Source: Solilutibacter pythonis (lineage in GTDB: Bacteria; Pseudomonadota; Gammaproteobacteria; Xanthomonadales; Xanthomonadaceae). From it: a DNA stretch of 64,000 nucleotides. Positions 55,119 through 64,000 of this stretch are shown one piece after another. The notes under the pieces were generated by a model that worked only from the letters and a program-made list of their open reading frames with translations, was not told where the DNA came from and did no database searches. The first letter of the stretch is position 1; each line of letters opens with the position of its first letter. The translations under genes and the position numbers were made by a program. Location of the stretch: contig NZ_RFLY01000012.1 in assembly GCF_003697345.1 (NCBI RefSeq), positions 1-64,000 of the forward strand, read 5' to 3'.

Positions 55119-55502
55119 GTGAAAGATAGTTGGTTGGGTTTTATAAAGATATTGCTTTTTTTGGCGTCAGCAGGGGTGGGGTTTTTAACTTTTAAATTAA
55201 TTGGGCTTGATTTGAATAAGGGTCAGCTCTTGTCGGTAATGCTTTTTTTGAATTCCCCCATTGTAATTTTTTACTTTTTTCTTATCAGGCCGAAGAGTAA
55301 TGAAAAAATATCGGGAAACAAAAAAAATGCCGCTGCAATTGGCTTTGGAAACATAATTTTATTATTGCTATTTTCAATTTTATTGACAATAAGATTCAAT
55401 CCCGTAGAGAGCAATGATTTGGTTATAGGAAGTGCCGTAATGTTAATGGTGCTGGGAGCGGTTGTGGAAGTAATCGTCAACTACTACTTGAGGATTAAGT
55501 GA
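55119..55502 (+). CDS. Four-helix membrane protein, candidate immunity protein
   Basis: 127 residues from GTG 55119, which has GGGAGAG 7 bp upstream; an ATG at 55095 in the same frame lacks a ribosome-binding site. Four hydrophobic helices (FIKILLFLASAGVGFLTF, LLSVMLFLNSPIVIFYFFL, IILLLLFSILLTI, VIGSAVMLMVLGAVVEVIV). The stop overlaps the next ATG (TGATG at 55500-55504), so it is coupled to the truncated RTX gene. Position and coupling copy the lipoprotein-RTX lipase pair, hence the suggestion of immunity against a membrane-active effector. No family recognised. Confidence 0.65.
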   Translation: MKDSWLGFIKILLFLASAGVGFLTFKLIGLDLNKGQLLSVMLFLNSPIVIFYFFLIRPKSNEKISGNKKNAAAIGFGNIILLLLFSILLTIRFNPVESNDLVIGSAVMLMVLGAVVEVIVNYYLRIK

Positions 55503-56605
55503 TGAAGGGTTCCGAGTATGCAGTCAAATACGGTGGCTGGGTTTTTTGGTTGGCAGGGAAAAAGAAGGATCTACAGGCTGCGGTCGATTTGTACGAGGCA
55601 ACTGGCAGTCAAGATGCTGCTATCTCGGTGGCAACAGAAATTGCGGAGATTGCTGCGGGTGTATCAGTGGGCTATGTGCTGGAAAGGTCTTTTAAGGGGA
55701 TAAATAAGACTGGATTGGATCGGGTGTTTGACAGTATCCGCAAAAAAATGGGTCACAATGAATATATAAAGAAGCAGGATTTCTTTAAAAGCGTTGCCAA
55801 TTACTCGGGTGGAGAGTTGTCAGACCTGTTCATTGAGTGGGCTAGGGATTATGTTAAACGTCAAAGACTCCTCGACCCTGCCTTTGATATGCTTGGGAAG
55901 TTAAATAAATTGGGAGAGTTTTTGGGCGGTGAAACATACGACTTGCTGCATCCTGAAGGCGCTATTAATAATAATTTTAATAAGTCAAAAAATTGGCAGA
56001 GACGTTATGATCCTTTGTCATTCGATTTGGATGGGAATGGGATTGAAACTGTTGGTGCGAGTTGGAGGGTGCTGTTTGATCACAATGAGGATGGGGTTCG
56101 TACGGCAACTAGTTGGCTTAAACTCGACGACGGTCTCCTCGTCATCGATAAAAACGGCAATGGCCTGATCGACGACGGCACCGAACTGTTCGGTGACGGC
56201 AATCCGGATTCCAAGCGCGATCTCAATGATCCGGCTGAGCTTTCCGCTGGCATCATCGCGCTACGTAAATACGATTGGAACAAAGATGGCAGGTTCGATG
56301 CCAACGATGCCTCGTTTGCAGACGTCAAAGTCTGGCGCGATTTGAATCAGGATGGCATCTCCCAGGCTAACGAGCTGTTCTCGCTCACCGATGTAGGTAT
56401 CCAGTCCATCAACCTCACGCCCACCTCCACGACCAATGTCGATGTGGGCAATGGCAATGTGGCCGATTCCACCGGGCGGTTCACCCGCACCGATGGCAGC
56501 GACGGTAATTTTTACGACCTGCTCCTGGCGAGCAACTCCTTTTACCGCGAATTCAAGGATGCAATCGCTTTAACGGAAAAAGCCAAGACCATAAATCTTA
56601 TCTGA
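55502..56605 (+). pseudogene. Truncated RTX effector with a different N-terminal domain
   Basis: 367 codons from the ATG at 55502. Residues 1-170 (YGGWVFWLAGKKKDLQAAVD, helical, two weak hydrophobic stretches in the Ala/Val-rich EIAEIAAGVSVGYV) are unlike the lipase of the next RTX gene. Then comes the same architecture: RYDPLSFDLDGNGIE, the calcium-binding [19 protein letters not shown] and [17 protein letters not shown]. The homology with the downstream RTX gene stops abruptly at 56592, after which five foreign codons lead to TGA. It lacks all nonapeptide repeats and the C-terminal export signal, so it cannot be secreted by the T1SS as it stands. Confidence 0.75.
56125..56592 (+). repeat. 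Copy A of a 468-bp direct repeat (RTX linker)
   Basis: Near-identical (about a dozen differences) to 58322-58789, same length. It encodes the EF-hand-like calcium-binding linker from [10 protein letters not shown] to REFKDAIALTEKAKT. Both edges are sharp: upstream the two genes keep only protein-level similarity, downstream they are unrelated. Confidence 0.92.
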
Positions 56606-56672
56606 AGGAAAGTACAACGAATTGGCTGCCCGGGGGAGGCGCTTATGCCGACTGGTTTATAGGAGTGTAGTA
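56593..56672 (+). pseudogene. Tail of a lost gene fused behind the truncated RTX gene
   Basis: In a phase different from the RTX frame, this DNA encodes SYLKESTTNWLPGGGAYADW then FIGV and a TAG at 56668-56670, 2 bp before the lipoprotein ATG. The last part matches the tail in front of lipoprotein copy 1. It is therefore probably the C-terminus of an effector gene that once preceded the lipoprotein gene. Confidence 0.4.
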
Positions 56673-57299
56673 ATGAATAACTCGAATGAAAATTTGCATG
56701 ATTCAAGCAATGGCTGGGCAATGTCCAGATTGAGCATCCGTTTGGTCTGTTCTCTGTCAAGCGCATTGGGAAGAAAGCTGGGCAAGGGGAAATGTTTCCT
56801 TGCGGCATTTCTATTTATTTTTATGCTCGGGTGCAAGGATGCAAGTCCTTCGAAAAAGGTTGAAAGTAGTCCAATGGGGGTGGTCGTTTCAATAGTGGAG
56901 TCGTCGCCTGAGCACGATGTAAGAATTGGCAATCTTTATGCTGATTATCAAAATATGTCCAAGGGATGTACTTCGGGAGGGTATGTATATGGGGCGATCA
57001 GTTACCCGCGCAAGGTGTTGAATCTTGGGTTTAGTAAAAGATATGTCGTTCAGTCTGTCCTGGATGTTGAGGCTAAATGTCCATTGAGAATTGCTGGTTT
57101 TGCTGTGGATGTATATAGGGGGGATGAGGTGGTGGAAGGAGGCATCTCTATCAACAGTCCAAACAATGATGGCGTTTTTCTTATTGACTGTAATTTGGGG
57201 CCGATGCCACCAGGGGCTTGTAGTATTGCTCGTAAAGATGGAAGCATGCCTCCTGGAGGGGAAAACGTATTCGGTTGGTTTTCCCGGGTTCGTATTGAA
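56622..57299 (+). repeat. Copy 2 of the 678-bp lipoprotein repeat
   Basis: Aligns with 54165-54842. Differences are single-base changes, many of them replacing residues (for example Glu/Arg, Gln/Glu and Asn/Asp in the mature protein), which suggests some time since duplication or divergence of specificity. Confidence 0.9.
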
Positions 57300-57329
57300 G
57301 TTAAGTCTATACAATCAACTAAGGAGTAA
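56673..57329 (+). CDS. Lipoprotein, candidate immunity to the RTX lipase (copy 2)
   Basis: 218 residues from the ATG at 56673; lipobox LGC after FLAAFLFIFM. About 95% identical to copy 1 apart from the last residues (EVKSIQSTKE instead of EIVPV). Its stop codon TAA lies within the AAGGAGTAATTT ribosome-binding segment of the RTX lipase gene 3 bp downstream, so the two are made together. A lipoprotein anchored in the periplasm next to a phospholipase-type effector is the arrangement known for type VI lipase immunity proteins, which supports an immunity role here; a chaperone role is the alternative. No family recognised. Confidence 0.75.
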   Translation: MNNSNENLHDSSNGWAMSRLSIRLVCSLSSALGRKLGKGKCFLAAFLFIFMLGCKDASPSKKVESSPMGVVVSIVESSPEHDVRIGNLYADYQNMSKGCTSGGYVYGAISYPRKVLNLGFSKRYVVQSVLDVEAKCPLRIAGFAVDVYRGDEVVEGGISINSPNNDGVFLIDCNLGPMPPGACSIARKDGSMPPGGENVFGWFSRVRIEVKSIQSTKE

Positions 57330-57332
57330 TTT

Positions 57333-60300
57333 ATGTCTGATACTACTATGCCTGATACCGCAACGTATGCTTATGCGAGTAGTCTTGCATACTATTCGGG
57401 CGCCGATATGGTGCCTGGTAAAACTTGGAAATCTGAGGGAGGGCAATCGCTCACAGTGGTCAAAACTTGGAATACGGCAAGTGGTTATAAGGGTGTTGTA
57501 TTTATAGACAACAATAGTAAAAATGTGATTGTTGCAAATGCTGGGACTGAGCCGGTTCCTAAAATTGGCAATGGGCCACAAGATTTGCTTGCCGATATTT
57601 CAATGGCCTTGGGAGGGGTGTCCGCTCAAGCGCCTGATGCATTTCGTGCTTACGAATGGGCGGCAAAGTTTGCTAGGGATAATAATTATGAAAATCCTCG
57701 TGTCACCGGACACTCGTTAGGAGGTGGGCTGTCGCAACTGCAAGGGGCTAAATATAATGCTGCTGGGCAGACCTTCAATCCCTACGGCGCATCGAATCAG
57801 GCTGATGCTTTGGGTCTTGACAAGAGTTATGCCAGTAAGCATATAGTCAATCACCGTACCGAATTGGATCCTGTGTCTGGGGTTTCATATGGAAAGCAGA
57901 TTGGGGTAAACAGGAACTATACTCTGAAGCCAACTAGTCCCTTGAATCCAAACAGATCTCTTATGGATTTAATAAAATCACATGGCATGGGGAATTTTTG
58001 GGATGAAGATGCCGAAAGAGAAACGGGAATTAGAAATAATGAAGTCCCAACTTGGGATCAGAGGGTAAAGGCCGCGGAAAAGTTTTTTCAGGATGTATGG
58101 GATTGGCTGGGAGAGAGAGGGAAGGATTGGTATGAAAACGATGAGGCGCAGCGGAAGGCAATTTATGAACTTTTTCGCGGATCCTCGAAATGGACTGTGC
58201 GGTATGACCCCTTGGTGGTTGATCTTGATGGTGATGGGGTTGATGGAATAGCTGCAAACGGCTCAATCCTCTTCGATCACAACAGCGATAAAGTCGCCAC
58301 CGGCACTGGTTGGATATCTCCCGACGACGGCCTTCTCGTCATCGATAAAAACGGCAATGGCCTGATCGACGACGGCACCGAACTGTTCGGTGACGGCAAT
58401 CCGGATTCCAAGCGCGATCTCAATGATCCGGCTGAGCTTTCCGCTGGCATCATCGCGCTACGTAAATACGATTGGAACAAAGATGGCAGGTTCGATGCCA
58501 ACGATGCTTCGTTTGCAGATGTCAAAGTCTGGCGCGATTTGAATCAGGATGGTATCTCCCAGGCTAACGAGCTGTTCTCGCTCACCGATGTGGGTATCCA
58601 GTCCATCAACCTCACGCCCACCTCCACGACCAATGTCGATGTGGGCAACGGCAATGTGGCCGATTCCACCGGGCGGTTCACCCGCACCGATGGCAGCGAC
58701 GGTAATTTTTACGACCTGCTCCTGGCGAACAACTCCTTTTACCGCGAATTCAAGGATGCAATTGTTTTAACGGAAAAAGCCAAGACCATTGCCGACATGA
58801 AAGGCTCCGGCATGGTGCGCGACCTGCGCGAGGCGGCTTCGATCGATGATTCCCTGGCGGATGCCATCGCCGCTCTCGCTCCTGGCATGTCCCGTGACGA
58901 GATGGTCTCGCGCATGGATGCGATTCTGTTGCAATGGGCGAACACCTCGACGATGAAGGATACGCGCACCCGCATGGCCGAGTCAGGCGGTATCAACGGC
59001 ACTTTCCAGGTTTTTAAGTCGGGGGATGGCGGTGAGGATCTGACGCAGATCGTGTCGATTCTCGAGCGCTTCAATGGCAGCGCCTTTTTCGGCCAGGGCG
59101 CCGATGGCAGGCTGACGGTTGGCAATGTCAGTTACGAATCGAGCCAGGCGACAGTGGAGGGCGTCGTCACGCGTAGTTTCAACATCAACCTGGAGCCTGG
59201 CTCCGCCGATCTGCTGAAGCAAAGCTACGAGGCGTTGAAAAACTCGGCCTATGCCGCGCTCGTGCTGCAAACCCGGCTCAAGGATTACATGCAGGATTTC
59301 GAGCTGAATCTGGATGCTGGCGAGTTCAAGGTGGACATCGGCAAGGCACTGACCCGTTTAAAAGGCAGCTATACCGCCAATCAGAGACATGCGCTGGAAA
59401 ATGCCGCCGACCTGCTCCGCTACGCCGGTGGTTTCATGGGAGAGGCCGGTCTGCGAATGTTGGCGCAGGTGGAAACCTGGAGCAATGCGCTTTCGAGCAC
59501 CGATGAAGGTAAAGCGGTACTCGAAGCGGCCGGATTTACCTTGGCCAACGGCCACTTCTCGCTGGCCAACCAGGGGGAGATGGCGCTTGGCGGCATGGGT
59601 GACGACAGTATCTATGGCCGGGCGGGGGGCGATATCGTTATTTCCGGCGCCGGTAATGATCATGTCAATTCCGGCGCTGGCCGGGACATTGTTGGCGCGG
59701 GCCAGGGTGACGACATCGTATATGCCGGGGCAGGCAATGATCTGGTGGATGGCGGCGATGGCAATGACACGCTCAACGGCGAGGGCGGTAATGATGTCTT
59801 GCTTGGCGGCGCCGGCGATGACCGTCTGATTGGCGGCGCGGGCCATGACGTTCTGCGCGGTGGCGACGGAAACGACAGCTTGGTGGGAGGCGATGGCAAT
59901 GACCGGCTGCACGGCGGCGCGGGCGATGACATTCTCGAAGGGGGAGTGGGCAACGATACCTATCTGTTTGGGCGCGGCGACGGGCAGGACCTGGTTCGAG
60001 TGACCCGCGATGCCGCGAGCGACAAGCAAAACGTCCTGGTGCTGGGGGCTGGAATCACCGCCGCCGATATCGAGCTGAAGCGTGTTTACGATACCGACCT
60101 GGGCGGCGATGGCGCTTTGCAGATCATCGTCAAAAATCCGGACGGGGAAGCCGACACCCTCACTTTCAACGGCTTCTTGTACGATGACGACCCGGCCAAT
60201 GCCTATAACAGCCTGCAATTCGTACAGTTCGCCGATGGCACGCTTTGGACCGTGAACGACATCACCGCCCGGTTGTTTGCGGTGGTCGATGGCAGTATTC

Positions 60301-63300
60301 GCGGCACTGTCGGCAATGATGTGCTGCACGGCACCGAGGCCGACAACAAGCTACAGGGCCTGGCGGGCGACGATACCTTGCAGGGCGAAGCCGGAAACGA
60401 CGAGCTTTATGGCGGCGCCGGTAATGACACACTGCTGGGGGGCGCCGGGGACGATTCCCTGGATGGCGGCACAGGTAATGACGTATTGGAAGGCGGTGCC
60501 GGCAACGATCGTCTGAATGGCGGAGCGGGCAATAATGTTTACCGGTTTGGGCTGGGCGATGGGCAGGATGAAATCGCCAGTGTGTTCGACGATTCCACGG
60601 GCAAGTCCAGCACCTTGCAGTTCAAGACGGGCATCGCTGTTGCCGATGTCGATGTCAGTCAGGTTGTGGGGAATTGGGGTAGTAAGGATTTGCTGCTTCG
60701 GGTGGGGCAATCGGGCGACCAGGTGCTGGTCAAGGGCTTTTTCGACCAGGACGACCCGCACGGGGCCAATAATCCACTGCAACAGGTGAGTTTCGCCGAT
60801 GGCACGGTCTGGACGGTGGCCGACCTGCTGACCCGGGTTCATGCGGGCACCGAGGCCGATGACAGCCTCAGCGGTACCGTGGCGGACGATGCCATCAAGG
60901 GTGGGTTGGGCAATGACCAGCTTTATGGTCGCGCGGGCAACGATACCTTGAATGGCGGTGATGGCGATGACGCCTTGTATGGTGAGGCGGGTGAAGATGC
61001 GCTGCTGGGCGGCGCGGGTGACGACATGCTGTTCGGGGGCGATAACAACGACACGCTCGACGGCGGCAGCGGCAATGACCGCCTGAATGGCGGCCAGGGT
61101 AATAATCGCTACCTGTTCGGCATCGGCGATGGTCGGGACGTGATCGTTTCCGAGCTTGATGATACGGCCGACAAGGCCAATACGCTGGTGTTCAAGGCCG
61201 GTGTGGGGGTGGGCGATGTCGTCCTGCGGCAGGTGCATGGCGCATTCGGCAGCAGCGATCTCGAAGTGTCGATCGCCGGTACGCAAGACAAGATCACCAT
61301 CCAGCAATTCATCTTCAACGATACCGTCGGACATGCATCCAACCCGGTCCAGCGCTTCGAATTCGCGGATGGCACGATCTGGACGCTCGAACAAATCCAG
61401 GCCCGACTGTTTGCCGGTACCGCGTTGGACGATGTATTGCGAGGTACTTCGGGAGCCGACACGATCCACGGCGCCGCCGGTAACGACCGGGTTTCCGGTG
61501 GCGCTGGGGGGGACGTCATCAATGGTGGCGATGGCGATGACTGGCTGGATGGCCAGCAGGACGATGACGTGATGTCCGGTGGCGCCGGCAATGATTACCT
61601 CAAAGGGTGCGATGGCGACGACGTCCTCGATGGCGGCACCGGTAACGACCGCCTGGTGGGCAATGCGGGGCGCAATATCTTCCGGTTTGGTCGGGGTGAT
61701 GGCCAGGATACGATCCTCGACAACTCCGACCAGGGTATTGGCAGTTTCAATACGTTGGAAATGAAATCCGGCATTACGCCGGGCGATATTACCCTCTTGC
61801 AAGTTGCGGATATTGCGGGCGGGCCGCGTACCGATCTGCGTATCGGCATTGTCGGCGGCAGCGATTTCATCACCATCCAGAACTTCTTCAAGGATAACGA
61901 CCCGGCCAACGTGCTCAACCCGTTGCAACAGGTGCGTTTTGCCGATGGTACGCTATGGTCGGTTCAAGATCTGATGGGCCGGTTGTTCGCCGGCACCGTA
62001 GGCGATGACCTGATTGAAGGCACGCGCGCCGACGATGTCATCCGTGGCGGCGCGGGTAACGATACCTTGATTGGAATGGCGGGTGACGACACCTTGCATG
62101 GCGGCGCGGGTGACGACACTTACCGGGTGGATGAAGTCGGCGACGTGATCGTTGAATTGGCCGGCGAGGGCGTTGACACGATTGAAAGCAGCGTCAGCTA
62201 TACCCTGCCCGAGCATGTGGAAGTGCTGAAGCTCGTGGGGGAAAGCGAGATCAATGCCACGGGTAATGCCGCCGACAATACGTTGATCGGTAATGTCGCG
62301 CGTAACACCCTCAGCGGCGGCGCCGGTAATGACGTTCTGGATGGCGGCGGTGGCACCGACACTCTGGTCGGTGGAAGCGGTGACGACATCTACCTTGTCG
62401 ATAGCACTGACGACGTGATCGTCGAGCAATCCGGCGAAGGTTACGACACCGTGCGCGCCACGTCCGACTACACGCTGTCGGATCACATCGAGAAACTGGT
62501 GCTGGAAGGCGTGGCGCAGTCCGGTACGGGCAACGCGCTGGACAACGAAATGGTCGGCAACGATACCGACAACCGGCTCGATGGCGGTGCCGGCGCCGAT
62601 ACGATGCGCGGCGGCCAGGGTAACGACACCTACGTGGTGGATAATGTCGGTGACATTATCGTCGAGGCCGCGGATGGCGGCTGGGACATGGTCGAAAGCG
62701 GCATCGATTACACCCTGGGCGATACCTTGGAAGCTCTGCGGCTCACCGGTACCGCCAATCTCGGCGGCACCGGCAACGCGGGCGACAATGAACTCATCGG
62801 CAATGCCGGCAACAACCGTCTCGATGGCATGGCCGGCGCGGATGTCATGGCCGGTGGCGCGGGCGATGATTATTACATCGTCGATCAGCTTGGCGATCGG
62901 GTGGAGGAAACCGCCAACGAAGGTATCGATACCATCGAGCGCCGCTTCGAGACCAATTACATCCTCAGCGATCACGTCGAAAACCTGATTCTCGCGGCCG
63001 GGGTCAAGACCGGCTTCGGCAACGAGTTGGATAACGTCGTCACCGGCAACGATGGCGACAATACCCTGGGCGGACTGGCCGGGGACGACATCCTGTACGG
63101 CGGGTTGGGCAATGACGCGCTGTTCGGCGATGCCGGTGCCGACAGCCTCCATGGTGGGGACGGTAACGATTACCTGGATGGCGGCAGCGGCGTCGACCGC
63201 CTGGAAGGCGGGGCGGGCAACGATACTTACATCGTGGATGACACCGGCGACGTGGTGGTCGAAGCCGTCGGCGGCGGTACCGACGCCGTGCAGGCTTCGG

Positions 63301-64000
63301 CCTCGTACACGCTCTCGGCCAATATCGAGAATCTTTTCCTGACGGGCAATGCCGCGATCGACGGCACGGGTAACGACCTCGACAACTACATGGCCGGCAA
63401 TGGCGCCGACAACGTCCTCAATGGCGGCGCCGGCAACGACACGCTGGTGGCGGGCGCTGGCAACGACCGCGTCATCGGCGGGGCGGGTGACGATAAATAC
63501 ATCTTCGATGTCGATTCCGGCTACAACGTGGTGGACAACACCGGAGGCGGCAGCGATGGCGTCTTCTTCATCAACGGCGTGACGCGCGAGCGGTTGTCGT
63601 TCGAGCGCGATGGAAATGACCTGTTGATCAAGATCGACACCTCGGCCACGCCCGCCGTGCGCGTCACCAATCATTTCCTGGGCGGCGATTACGCCATCGA
63701 TTATGTCCAGCCCGATGGCGGCTACATGCTGACCGCCACGCAGATCAACCAGTTGGTGGCGGGTGGCGGCGTGCCGGGCTTCGATCAGTTGATCGAGGGA
63801 ACCGCGGCTGGTGAGCAACTGGCTGGCGATGCCGGCAAGGACATGATCCGTGGCCTGGACGGCGACGACAGCCTCTTTGGCATGGCGGGCGATGACACCC
63901 TGCTGGGCGGAGAAGGCAACGACTACCTCTCCGGGGGCAATGGCGGCGGTGCCGGGTCGGGCAACGATCGCCTCGAAGGCGGCACCGGCAACGACACGCT
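57333..64000 (+). CDS. Giant RTX protein with N-terminal class-3-like lipase domain (partial)
   Basis: At least 2,222 residues, open to the right edge. Residues 1-240 are an alpha/beta-hydrolase of the class 3 lipase kind: nucleophile Ser128 in TGHSLGGGL, Asp179 in TELDPVSG, His217 in KSHGMGNF. From about 291 [12 protein letters not shown] and the EF-hand-like [12 protein letters not shown] and [11 protein letters not shown] form a calcium-binding linker, then a helical region to about 745. GGxGxDxxx nonapeptide blocks follow from about 752: four repeats of a 190-residue unit (nonapeptides plus a haemolysin-related domain, HCBP-type: YxFGxGDGQD ... FADGTxWT) and then five units of the TYxVDxxGDVVVE type. 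Made for T1SS export with calcium folding outside. AT-rich codons end near 58260, where the GC-rich shared module begins. Confidence 0.93.
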   Translation, partial: MSDTTMPDTATYAYASSLAYYSGADMVPGKTWKSEGGQSLTVVKTWNTASGYKGVVFIDNNSKNVIVANAGTEPVPKIGNGPQDLLADISMALGGVSAQAPDAFRAYEWAAKFARDNNYENPRVTGHSLGGGLSQLQGAKYNAAGQTFNPYGASNQADALGLDKSYASKHIVNHRTELDPVSGVSYGKQIGVNRNYTLKPTSPLNPNRSLMDLIKSHGMGNFWDEDAERETGIRNNEVPTWDQRVKAAEKFFQDVWDWLGERGKDWYENDEAQRKAIYELFRGSSKWTVRYDPLVVDLDGDGVDGIAANGSILFDHNSDKVATGTGWISPDDGLLVIDKNGNGLIDDGTELFGDGNPDSKRDLNDPAELSAGIIALRKYDWNKDGRFDANDASFADVKVWRDLNQDGISQANELFSLTDVGIQSINLTPTSTTNVDVGNGNVADSTGRFTRTDGSDGNFYDLLLANNSFYREFKDAIVLTEKAKTIADMKGSGMVRDLREAASIDDSLADAIAALAPGMSRDEMVSRMDAILLQWANTSTMKDTRTRMAESGGINGTFQVFKSGDGGEDLTQIVSILERFNGSAFFGQGADGRLTVGNVSYESSQATVEGVVTRSFNINLEPGSADLLKQSYEALKNSAYAALVLQTRLKDYMQDFELNLDAGEFKVDIGKALTRLKGSYTANQRHALENAADLLRYAGGFMGEAGLRMLAQVETWSNALSSTDEGKAVLEAAGFTLANGHFSLANQGEMALGGMGDDSIYGRAGGDIVISGAGNDHVNSGAGRDIVGAGQGDDIVYAGAGNDLVDGGDGNDTLNGEGGNDVLLGGAGDDRLIGGAGHDVLRGGDGNDSLVGGDGNDRLHGGAGDDILEGGVGNDTYLFGRGDGQDLVRVTRDAASDKQNVLVLGAGITAADIELKRVYDTDLGGDGALQIIVKNPDGEADTLTFNGFLYDDDPANAYNSLQFVQFADGTLWTVNDITARLFAVVDGSIRGTVGNDVLHGTEADNKLQGLAGDDTLQGEAGNDELYGGAGNDTLLGGAGDDSLDGGTGNDVLEGGAGNDRLNGGAGNNVYRFGLGDGQDEIASVFDDSTGKSSTLQFKTGIAVADVDVSQVVGNWGSKDLLLRVGQSGDQVLVKGFFDQDDPHGANNPLQQVSFADGTVWTVADLLTRVHAGTEADDSLSGTVADDAIKGGLGNDQLYGRAGNDTLNGGDGDDALYGEAGEDALLGGAGDDMLFGGDNNDTLDGGSGNDRLNGGQGNNRYLFGIGDGRDVIVSELDDTADKANTLVFKAGVGVGDVVLRQVHGAFGSSDLEVSIAGTQDKITIQQFIFNDTVGHASNPVQRFEFADGTIWTLEQIQARLFAGTALDDVLRGTSGADTIHGAAGNDRVSGGAGGDVINGGDGDDWLDGQQDDDVMSGGAGNDYLKGCDGDDVLDGGTGNDRLVGNAGRNIFRFGRGDGQDTILDNSDQGIGSFNTLEMKSGITPGDITLLQVADIAGGPRTDLRIGIVGGSDFITIQNFFKDNDPANVLNPLQQVRFADGTLWSVQDLMGRLFAGTVGDDLIEGTRADDVIRGGAGNDTLIGMAGDDTLHGGAGDDTYRVDEVGDVIVELAGEGVDTIESSVSYTLPEHVEVLKLVGESEINATGNAADNTLIGNVARNTLSGGAGNDVLDGGGGTDTLVGGSGDDIYLVDSTDDVIVEQSGEGYDTVRATSDYTLSDHIEKLVLEGVAQSGTGNALDNEMVGNDTDNRLDGGAGADTMRGGQGNDTYVVDNVGDIIVEAADGGWDMVESGIDYTLGDTLEALRLTGTANLGGTGNAGDNELIGNAGNNRLDGMAGADVMAGGAGDDYYIVDQLGDRVEETANEGIDTIERRFETNYILSDHVENLILAAGVKTGFGNELDNVVTGNDGDNTLGGLAGDDILYGGLGNDALFGDAGADSLHGGDGNDYLDGGSGVDRLEGGAGNDTYIVDDTGDVVVEAVGGGTDAVQASASYTLSANIENLFLTGNAAIDGTGNDLDNYMAGNGADNVLNGGAGNDTLVAGAGNDRVIGGAGDDKYIFDVDSGYNVVDNTGGGSDGVFFINGVTRERLSFERDGNDLLIKIDTSATPAVRVTNHFLGGDYAIDYVQPDGGYMLTATQINQLVAGGGVPGFDQLIEGTAAGEQLAGDAGKDMIRGLDGDDSLFGMAGDDTLLGGEGNDYLSGGNGGGAGSGNDRLEGGTGNDT
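58322..58789 (+). repeat. Copy B of the 468-bp RTX linker repeat
   Basis: Matches 56125-56592 in length and sequence with about a dozen substitutions. It lies entirely within the full-length RTX gene; the reading frame is the same in both copies. Confidence 0.92.
59580..61985 (+). repeat. Four tandem ~570-bp RTX plus HCBP-type modules
   Basis: Each unit has several GGxGxDxxx nonapeptides followed by a domain starting N(D/N)xYxFGxGDGxD and ending FADGTxWTxxD. The domain starts fall near 59948, 60528, 61098 and 61666, i.e. 580, 570 and 568 bp apart. Units are alike at the protein level, not identical in DNA, so they are old duplications. Confidence 0.8.
61986..63600 (+). repeat. Five RTX modules of the VDxxGDVVVE type
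   Basis: Units with the pattern GDDTYxVDxxGDxVVExxxxGxDxVxxxxxYTLxxxxExLxLxG start near 62112, 62382, 62622, 62865 and 63219. These are beta-roll units of a second kind, known from other large bacterial calcium-binding proteins. The region after 63600 carries a different beta-rich segment ([12 protein letters not shown]-like) and then further nonapeptides at the edge. Confidence 0.75.

Noticed and set aside
59358-63818. Three long open frames on the minus strand (323, 525 and 621 codons) opposite the RTX repeats
   Set aside because: They mirror the GGxGxDxxx codons (repeated Val/Ile/Ala/Pro patterns) and have no start context; the plus-strand protein explains the region.

Overview
The window is GC-rich chromosomal DNA from a gammaproteobacterium, most likely of the Xanthomonadaceae/Lysobacteraceae. 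This rests on gene style: a histone-H1-like lysine/alanine-rich protein, TonB-receptor-rich loci, a YjjJ-type HipA kinase, TTG/GTG starts and weak Shine-Dalgarno sequences. Genus cannot be fixed from the sequence alone. No tRNA, rRNA, CRISPR array or transposase was seen.

Layout. 1-750: the tail of one unrecognised gene and a small membrane protein. 818-4990 (minus): the complete mlaFEDCBA phospholipid-transport operon. 5274-10005 (plus): a small conserved protein, folE, a DUF2239 protein, an MFS exporter and fabA-fabB, closed by a strong hairpin. 10080-14604 (minus): H1-like protein, two PLP enzymes and a SirB-type membrane protein. 14612-30929 (minus): a nitrite/NO respiration and copper-supply cluster: nnrS, a TonB receptor, two copper-type TonB receptors, a DUF2946 protein, quinol NO reductase, an FNR with all iron-sulfur cysteines, SCO, NirV-like, a NirK-cytochrome c fusion and hemN. 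Five FNR-type boxes lie in front of nnrS, the copper-uptake operon, norB, nirK and hemN, so the cluster reads as one oxygen-controlled regulon that also controls copper import for the copper nitrite reductase.

30987-38531: an I78 inhibitor, an unknown membrane protein, an L,D-transpeptidase-fold lipoprotein, yjjJ, and an indolepyruvate ferredoxin oxidoreductase gene broken by a frameshift. 38848-43871 (plus): a chaperone-usher fimbrial operon, preceded by an 11-C homopolymer and two palindromes at the likely promoter. 43895-49130: an AAA+ ATPase, a ParA-like ATPase, sixA, a YceI protein and a two-HKD phospholipase D lipoprotein, then a heptanucleotide repeat.

49483-64000 (plus) is the most unusual part. 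A type I secretion ABC transporter and HlyD adaptor are followed by about 5 kb of AT-richer, rearranged DNA and then by a giant RTX protein that runs off the window. The RTX protein starts with a class-3-lipase-like domain (Ser128, Asp179, His217) and is immediately preceded by a lipoprotein gene whose stop codon lies inside the RTX ribosome-binding site. That lipoprotein gene is duplicated 2457 bp upstream. Between the copies are a four-helix membrane protein gene and a truncated second RTX gene with a different N-terminal domain but a near-identical 468-bp calcium-binding segment. I read this as a type I-secreted polymorphic RTX effector locus: a variable N-terminal toxin module in AT-rich DNA joined to a shared GC-rich export module, each effector preceded by a candidate membrane-located immunity gene, with remnants of earlier effectors left by recombination.
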